Shown: positions 59,301-64,000 of the stretch, piece by piece
Layout: the number at the start of each line of letters is the position of its first letter
How positions within the stretch are numbered: the first letter of the stretch is position 1
DNA from: Jacaranda mimosifolia
Taxonomy: Eukaryota; Streptophyta; Magnoliopsida; Lamiales; Bignoniaceae
Reading direction: 5' to 3'
Assembly: GCA_018894105.1 (NCBI GenBank)
Contig: CM032123.1
Coordinates: 28,869,744 to 28,933,743 of the forward strand
Length of the DNA: 64,000 nt
The notes under the pieces: model-generated
The model's input: only the letters and a program-made list of their open reading frames with translations
What the model was told of the DNA's origin: nothing
The model's database searches: none
Made by a program: the position numbers and the translations under genes

Positions 59301-62300
59301 TCACGTCCTGGTTCAATTTGTTTGCCTGTGTGTGTATGTCTCTCTCTCTCTCTCTCTCTCTCTCCCCTTTCTTTCTTCTACCAGAAGCCAAATTTTTGCC
59401 ATGTTGCTCATATAAGAAATTTTTACAATATTAGATATACTGACCAAATTTCTTTATTAAATTCGAACACTCTCTTCCTTTTCCCTTTCTTTTTTGTATT
59501 TTTCAGGTTCGGAACCATTGGACTGTGGATGGAATTGACTTCTACGTAAGTGACACTTTCGGTGAGGGAATGTATGAATCCTGCAAGGATGTAAAATTTG
59601 GTACCATGAATACTCAAGCCATGGAATTCATTAGTGCTGGTGCTAAAAATTTTAGAGGTAAGGCAGTACTCTCTTTTCTGTCACATATATAAGACATGCA
59701 AGAATGCATTCTTGTGATTTCACTCTCCTAGTTTATGAGCTACCTGCAATTATTATACATGCGTAAGATTTTTGCTTTTACTGGGTGTAAATTTCTTGCT
59801 GATCTGTGACTACATGTGGCAGAGTGGTATGCATTTCTTGGTAGACGTGCAGGGCTTGGTGTACCAGGATCACCATATGCTGTCAATTTTCTGCCTAGTG
59901 CTCCCGAGTCATCTGGAATGAAACCTATGAATGTCTCTGCTTATTCATGTGCTGACAGTTCACTAGGCTGTTCATGTGGTGATTGTCCATCAGCTGCAGT
60001 CTGTTCAAATTCTGCTCTTCCTCCTCCTCTCATGAAAAGTTCTTGTTCAGTGAGGATAGGTTCTATAAAGGTGAGACCAAAAAAATTAAAAAGTCAACTT
60101 AGAGAGTGAGCTGCTATGGGAAATGGTCTTTAAACTAATGCATTATAAAAAGAGATTCATTTAATGAATAAGTTTGGAAGGCTGTAATTTTCTATATTTC
60201 TAAAATCTGATGATGTGAATACTTGAATATTTAGCATTTTACGTTCTTGATAAATGCAGGCAAAATGTACCGAAGTTGCAGTGGCAATCTTGTACATCAT
60301 ACTGATCTCTGTCTTTCTAGGGTGGGGTATCTTCCACAGGAAAAGAAGGAGGAATCCCATGTCTAGAATGAAACCATTGATTAATGTCCGCAATGGTGGC
60401 ATTGTTCGCCATATAAACAGTCAAAAAGATGAGCATATACCTATGCAGGTGCATACAAATACAAACTTCTAAATGATGCATTTGCTCTTCTATTACTGCT
60501 GTTTGTGAACTGTGGTTTGACGTTTCTATTATTTTTCCGTTTCACTTGTGAGTTTTTGTGCTAAGTAAGTTTCCATGCAGGAAATATGATAGTTCTTGGT
60601 TTCTTTCAGTGATAATTTACATATTTTAAATGAAATTTTTTTTCATGTCACTGCCAAGCTCATTGAGGAGCTTTCTAAAATACTTTTCCTCCAAGTGCTC
60701 GATTGTACAGCTACGACATTGATTCCTTTATCATCATCTTTTTGGTGGTTTCCTTGTGAAACTATCTAAATTATCTTATTTTAATTATTTATTTTCTTCT
60801 TTCTAATTGTCAGATGCTTGAGGATGTTCCCCAAATCAACTATGGAGTACAACTTTCAATTGTTCAAGGATACATGTCAAAGTTTTACAGGTAACTTACT
60901 GTGCCATTAAGTTAATTATGTTTAGAAACCATGCAGGTATATTTTTCTATTTGAGACTGACATGGCCGATCACATATCTTTTTCAGGAGATATGGAAGAT
61001 GGGTGGCTAGAAACCCAATCCTCGTGCTGTGTTCATCACTGGCTACTGTTCTTGTGCTTTCCTTAGGGCTTACTCATTTCCAAGTAGAGACAAGGCCTGA
61101 AAAGGTATAATATGGTTGCTAAGTTTATTTGTGTTATGATATATGTCGTATTCTCTGCTCATAAACTACCTTTGAGACATTGTTTTGGCAATCATTTTCA
61201 ATTTTCTTGGTCATGCTCTTTGTTCCCAAGTTTCTGTACAAACATCTCCCACACATCTCTTCACTCGCTTCAATTATACCAACTTCAATTAGGACCTCAT
61301 GAAACATATTTTGCTAAATTTTTGCTGCTGGTTCCTTCCTACTTACTGGAAAAATTTGGGGTTTCATGATAGCGATATTAGGCAAGTAGGTAACAAATGT
61401 TAATCGGTTGCTTCATTCACTTTATTGCTTTGCTCAAATTTTAGTTTCAGTTCAGTTTCAGACTAATGCATGGATAACCTATAACAATCACTTTCAATTT
61501 ACCTGTGTTTTTGTACTGCTATGCTTTAGCTGTGGGTAGGCCCAGGAAGTAGAACTGCTGAAGAAAAAAAATTCTTTGACAGCCACCTTGCCCCTTTTTA
61601 CAGAATTGAGCAGGTATTGTACAATCAGGGAGTTATCTCCTCAAATCTATACATGGATTAAGAATCTAATACAGAAAATTTTCAGCTCATAATAGCAACA
61701 GTCCCAGATACTGCACGTGGAAAAGCACCAAGCATCGTGACAGAAAGCAATATCAATTTACTATTCGACATACAAAAAAAGGTAATGCTTGTTCACTTCA
61801 TTTTTTGGACATTGCGGAAAAGTATTCCTTTAATATTGTTTCGTTTTGGATGGAAAAGAACTGTTTGCATAGATCAAACTAGATGATTTATAGAGGATTT
61901 TATACTATTAAATGTATAGGTGGATGCGATCAGAGCTAATTATTCGGGTACGATGGTATCTCTCACTAACATTTGCATGAAGCCACTTGGAAACGACTGT
62001 GCCACTCAGAGTGTTCTTCAGGTACCATGCTATTGTAATTCTGAAAATTTTCTTGCAAATATCTGCACTTCTGTTGTGGAGCAGTCTACAGAAAAGTTTG
62101 AGTTTGCTCTATCTGTTATATCACGAGTGATTACTGATATCCCTTTATTGAACAGACATTCTAAAGCCACTTTGATTAAAGGCAGTAATTGTATTAAATT
62201 CCACTGTGCTATAACTTGATGGAAGCAAAGAGAAACAGCTTGCATCATTTTTACAAGAAAGTATCCATGTGGAACTGCAAGAGGATAATGACTGAAGTAG

Positions 62301-63456
62301 CTGCAACTATGATCAACAGATGTTCCAAAACATGTCTTTAAGAACCTGTCAAACATTCTCTACTTAAAATTATATACTATATAGTAATTCCTTATTTATC
62401 AACATTAAGATCCAACCCACCCATCTATGGACTTAGTGTGGGAGTTCATGGTACTTCATTTGGGTTCCAATTATCGAAGAATTATTACATGTAAATCTTA
62501 AGGTAGTTTATCTGTCACTGACAACTGAAAGCATATTACTACTCGAATATTGAAAGATATTAAAAAAGTGTGTGAAGGAATCCTCTCTTCTGTCAACTTC
62601 TAAAAGTTGTTGCATGCTTTCTGGAATGGTGTTTCAGACCATGAATTATATACCAGTACAAACAGTTGAATGTATCAAATATGATTCAGATGATATTTTT
62701 GCAGGCTGTCTATCCTAGTTTTGATTCTGGCAAGTTTTGCAGGCTCTGTATTTAGGATGTAAATCATCCTTCGGCTTAAGAATTGTTAGAACAAAAACTC
62801 TCCTTATATGTCAACTGGTTATTTTCATCTCACGATTTGCAAGAGGTTCAATATGCTTGTGCTGTTTCACTAATGATCATATAGCTTTGGAACTTGTATC
62901 TTGTTTTGGTGATTCAGCTACTGTATACAGCCAAAAACTTGTAGTTGGGTCCATGAGATATTATATTTCAGGCCATAACTAATGAGATCTATTTGGTTGC
63001 AGTATTTCAAGATGGACTCTGGAAATTTTGATGGCTTTGGGGGCCTTGAACATGTAAAATACTGCTTTCAGGTAACTTCATAGATATCCATCTTTATAAA
63101 ACAATATGAACTAGCTTAGCTTTTCTGTCTGCAGCCTGAGTTAAGGATCTCAATTCTGATATAGATGCATCTTTTAGCATTACACCTCAGCAGACACATG
63201 CATGAGTGCATTTAAAGCTCCACTTGATCCAAGCACCGCTCTTGGTGGTTTCTCTGGAAATAACTATTCTGAGGTAATATTCTCCACTTTGGTTTGCTGA
63301 TTTTGTAAATCTGAAGTAAATGCAAGGCATGACCTTTATTTGAAACAGGCCTCTGCATTTGTTGTGACGTATCCTGTGAACAATGCAATTGATAAGGAAG
63401 GAACTGATACAAAGAGGGCAGTGGCATGGGAGAAAGCTTTCATTCAGCTAGCAAAG
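56333..63456 (+). CDS. NPC1: NPC1-type intracellular sterol transporter, 5' part (continues past the window)
   Basis: Sixteen exons: 56333-56386, 56540-56616, 57158-57257, 57388-57495, 58951-59067, 59507-59657, 59823-60070, 60260-60448, 60814-60890, 60987-61104, 61530-61613, 61686-61781, 61920-62021, 63003-63071, 63178-63273, 63349-63456. They give 598 codons in frame, a little under half of the usual about 1275. A signal peptide (about 1-28, core [12 protein letters not shown]) precedes the Cys-rich sterol-binding N-terminal domain ([38 protein letters not shown]). The two residues that contact sterol in human NPC1 appear conserved as N68 and Q103. Transmembrane helices lie near 291-310 and 384-404, with the start of the second lumenal domain after. 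NPC1 moves sterols out of the late-endosome/vacuole lumen; plant homologues affect sphingolipid and sterol balance. The sterol-sensing domain and C-terminus lie beyond 64000. Confidence 0.93.
58350..58757. mobile_element. Possible MITE in intron 4 of NPC1
   Basis: Within the long intron 57496-58950, the segment from GGTTTTTGTTCGGTTTTAG to CCTGAAACAAAGCC has loosely inverted ends and the CACCACAATAAAAAAAAC / CTCCAAAA wording seen in the GTTTGG-type MITEs at 45591 and 48828. No TSD was established. Confidence 0.4.
59340..59363 (+). repeat. CT microsatellite in NPC1 intron 5
   Basis: A (CT)n run of about 24 bp lies between exons 5 and 6. It is intronic and probably length-polymorphic. Confidence 0.88.
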
Positions 63457-64000
63457 GTTCATAGTTGTTCTCATGTTCAATAATTTAGCTATTCTGTTGG
63501 AAACCTTTGATATGCTCTTTTTCTTCAGTTACATTTATTCATTGCAGCTGCTTTTTGTAGAAAATCTGTGAACTCAGTTTACAAGTCAAAGCAGAACAAA
63601 GTCAGCCAAATACACTAGGAATAGTCTTCAGAAAATTGATGAAGGGCTACACATTTAGAAGTAACAGATTCTATGATCTGCCATAGATTAATATATTGAC
63701 AACAGAAATTTCCTCAGAGAGTGTCATAGTGGTTTAGTGTTTAAAAGTGAAGGGATGGAAGAAGGTAGGAAGTTGGTGTTTCTTTGATTCTTCTATTATT
63801 TGTCTGAAGTAGTTTTACAGAAGAATTGGACTTACTAGTAGATTCAGCAGATGACGGGAACTTCAGTCATCTAGGAGGTGTACTAAGCATCACTTAACAC
63901 TGAATCTTGTCATGTGTATTTTATTCGTTCAATTATAGAGACAAGTTGAACATAAAATAAAGTTGAATATGATTTCTGATCTATCCACAGTGAGTTTTAT
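63457..64000 (+). other. Probable NPC1 intron 16, no further exon seen
   Basis: The next conserved NPC1 segment, which normally starts just after the QLAK of exon 16, is not visible before the window ends. The donor AAG|GTTCAT is acceptable, so this is taken as an intron of at least 544 bp. Confidence 0.6.

Noticed and set aside
61112..62219. Open frames starting inside NPC1 introns
   Set aside because: They read from introns or through exon 13 into intron; the spliced frame matches NPC1 conservation.
1..64000. CRISPR arrays, operons, rRNA/tRNA genes, organelle insertions
   Set aside because: No regularly spaced repeats with unique spacers, no tRNA cloverleaf with intact A and B boxes other than the SINE, and no recognised rRNA or plastid/mitochondrial gene sequence.
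1..64000. An undescribed multi-gene biological system
   Set aside because: The four genes belong to known, functionally unrelated families and the intergenic DNA is explained mainly by small transposons and simple repeats.

Overview
This is a nuclear genomic window from a flowering plant, almost certainly a eudicot. The evidence is a very AT-rich intergenic landscape, many-exon genes with short GT-AG introns, plant-specific gene families (receptor-like cytoplasmic kinases of subfamily VII, a GT92 relic) and plant-type non-autonomous transposons. No species can be named from the sequence alone. I found no prokaryotic features, CRISPR array, rRNA or tRNA gene.

Four genes are well supported, all on the + strand. 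(1) 14722-19621: a nine-exon bromodomain protein of 689 aa, like the plant BRD1/BRD2/BRD13 SWI/SNF subunits. (2) 24925-26543: a six-exon RLCK-VII kinase of 367 aa, PBL21/22-like. (3) 38851-42729: a six-exon RLCK-VII kinase of 429 aa, PIX13/PBL30/31-like. (4) 56333 to beyond the right edge: an NPC1-type sterol transporter, 16 exons and 598 codons visible. Exon joints were set by hand from reading frame, GT-AG borders and family conservation. The bromodomain gene beside a PBL21/22-like kinase matches what I recall of two paralogous Arabidopsis loci, so this pair is probably ancestral microsynteny.

Broken or partial coding sequence: a frameshifted GT92 (DUF23) glycosyltransferase relic (23281-23727), a Ty1/copia RNase H fossil with a likely polypurine tract (27465-28376), a hAT transposase remnant in which the N-terminus is joined directly to the C-terminal dimerisation region (31255-31890), and an unidentified minus-strand terminal-exon-like ORF (55319-55432).

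Most of the rest is non-coding DNA dominated by small transposons. Several can be delimited exactly by target-site duplications (TSDs): three related groups of hAT-type elements with 8-bp TSDs (2105-2648, 3294-3800, 4039-4641, 4764-5336, 22113-22791, 32973-33553, 34374-34830), a CACTA element (5348-6568), a tRNA-type SINE (1196-1309), Helitron-like elements inserted between A and T (28384-30527, 40023-40359, a decayed copy at 7227-8700), and Tourist-like MITEs, one of them inside a kinase intron (41865-42208). There are also several tandem duplications of 48 to about 475 bp and many dinucleotide microsatellites.

The genes do not form a single pathway. The two kinases belong to a family of membrane-anchored immune and growth signalling kinases, the bromodomain protein is a chromatin factor, and NPC1 is an endomembrane sterol/lipid transporter. 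I see no convincing undescribed biological system. The most informative content is the transposon palaeontology and the pseudogenes.
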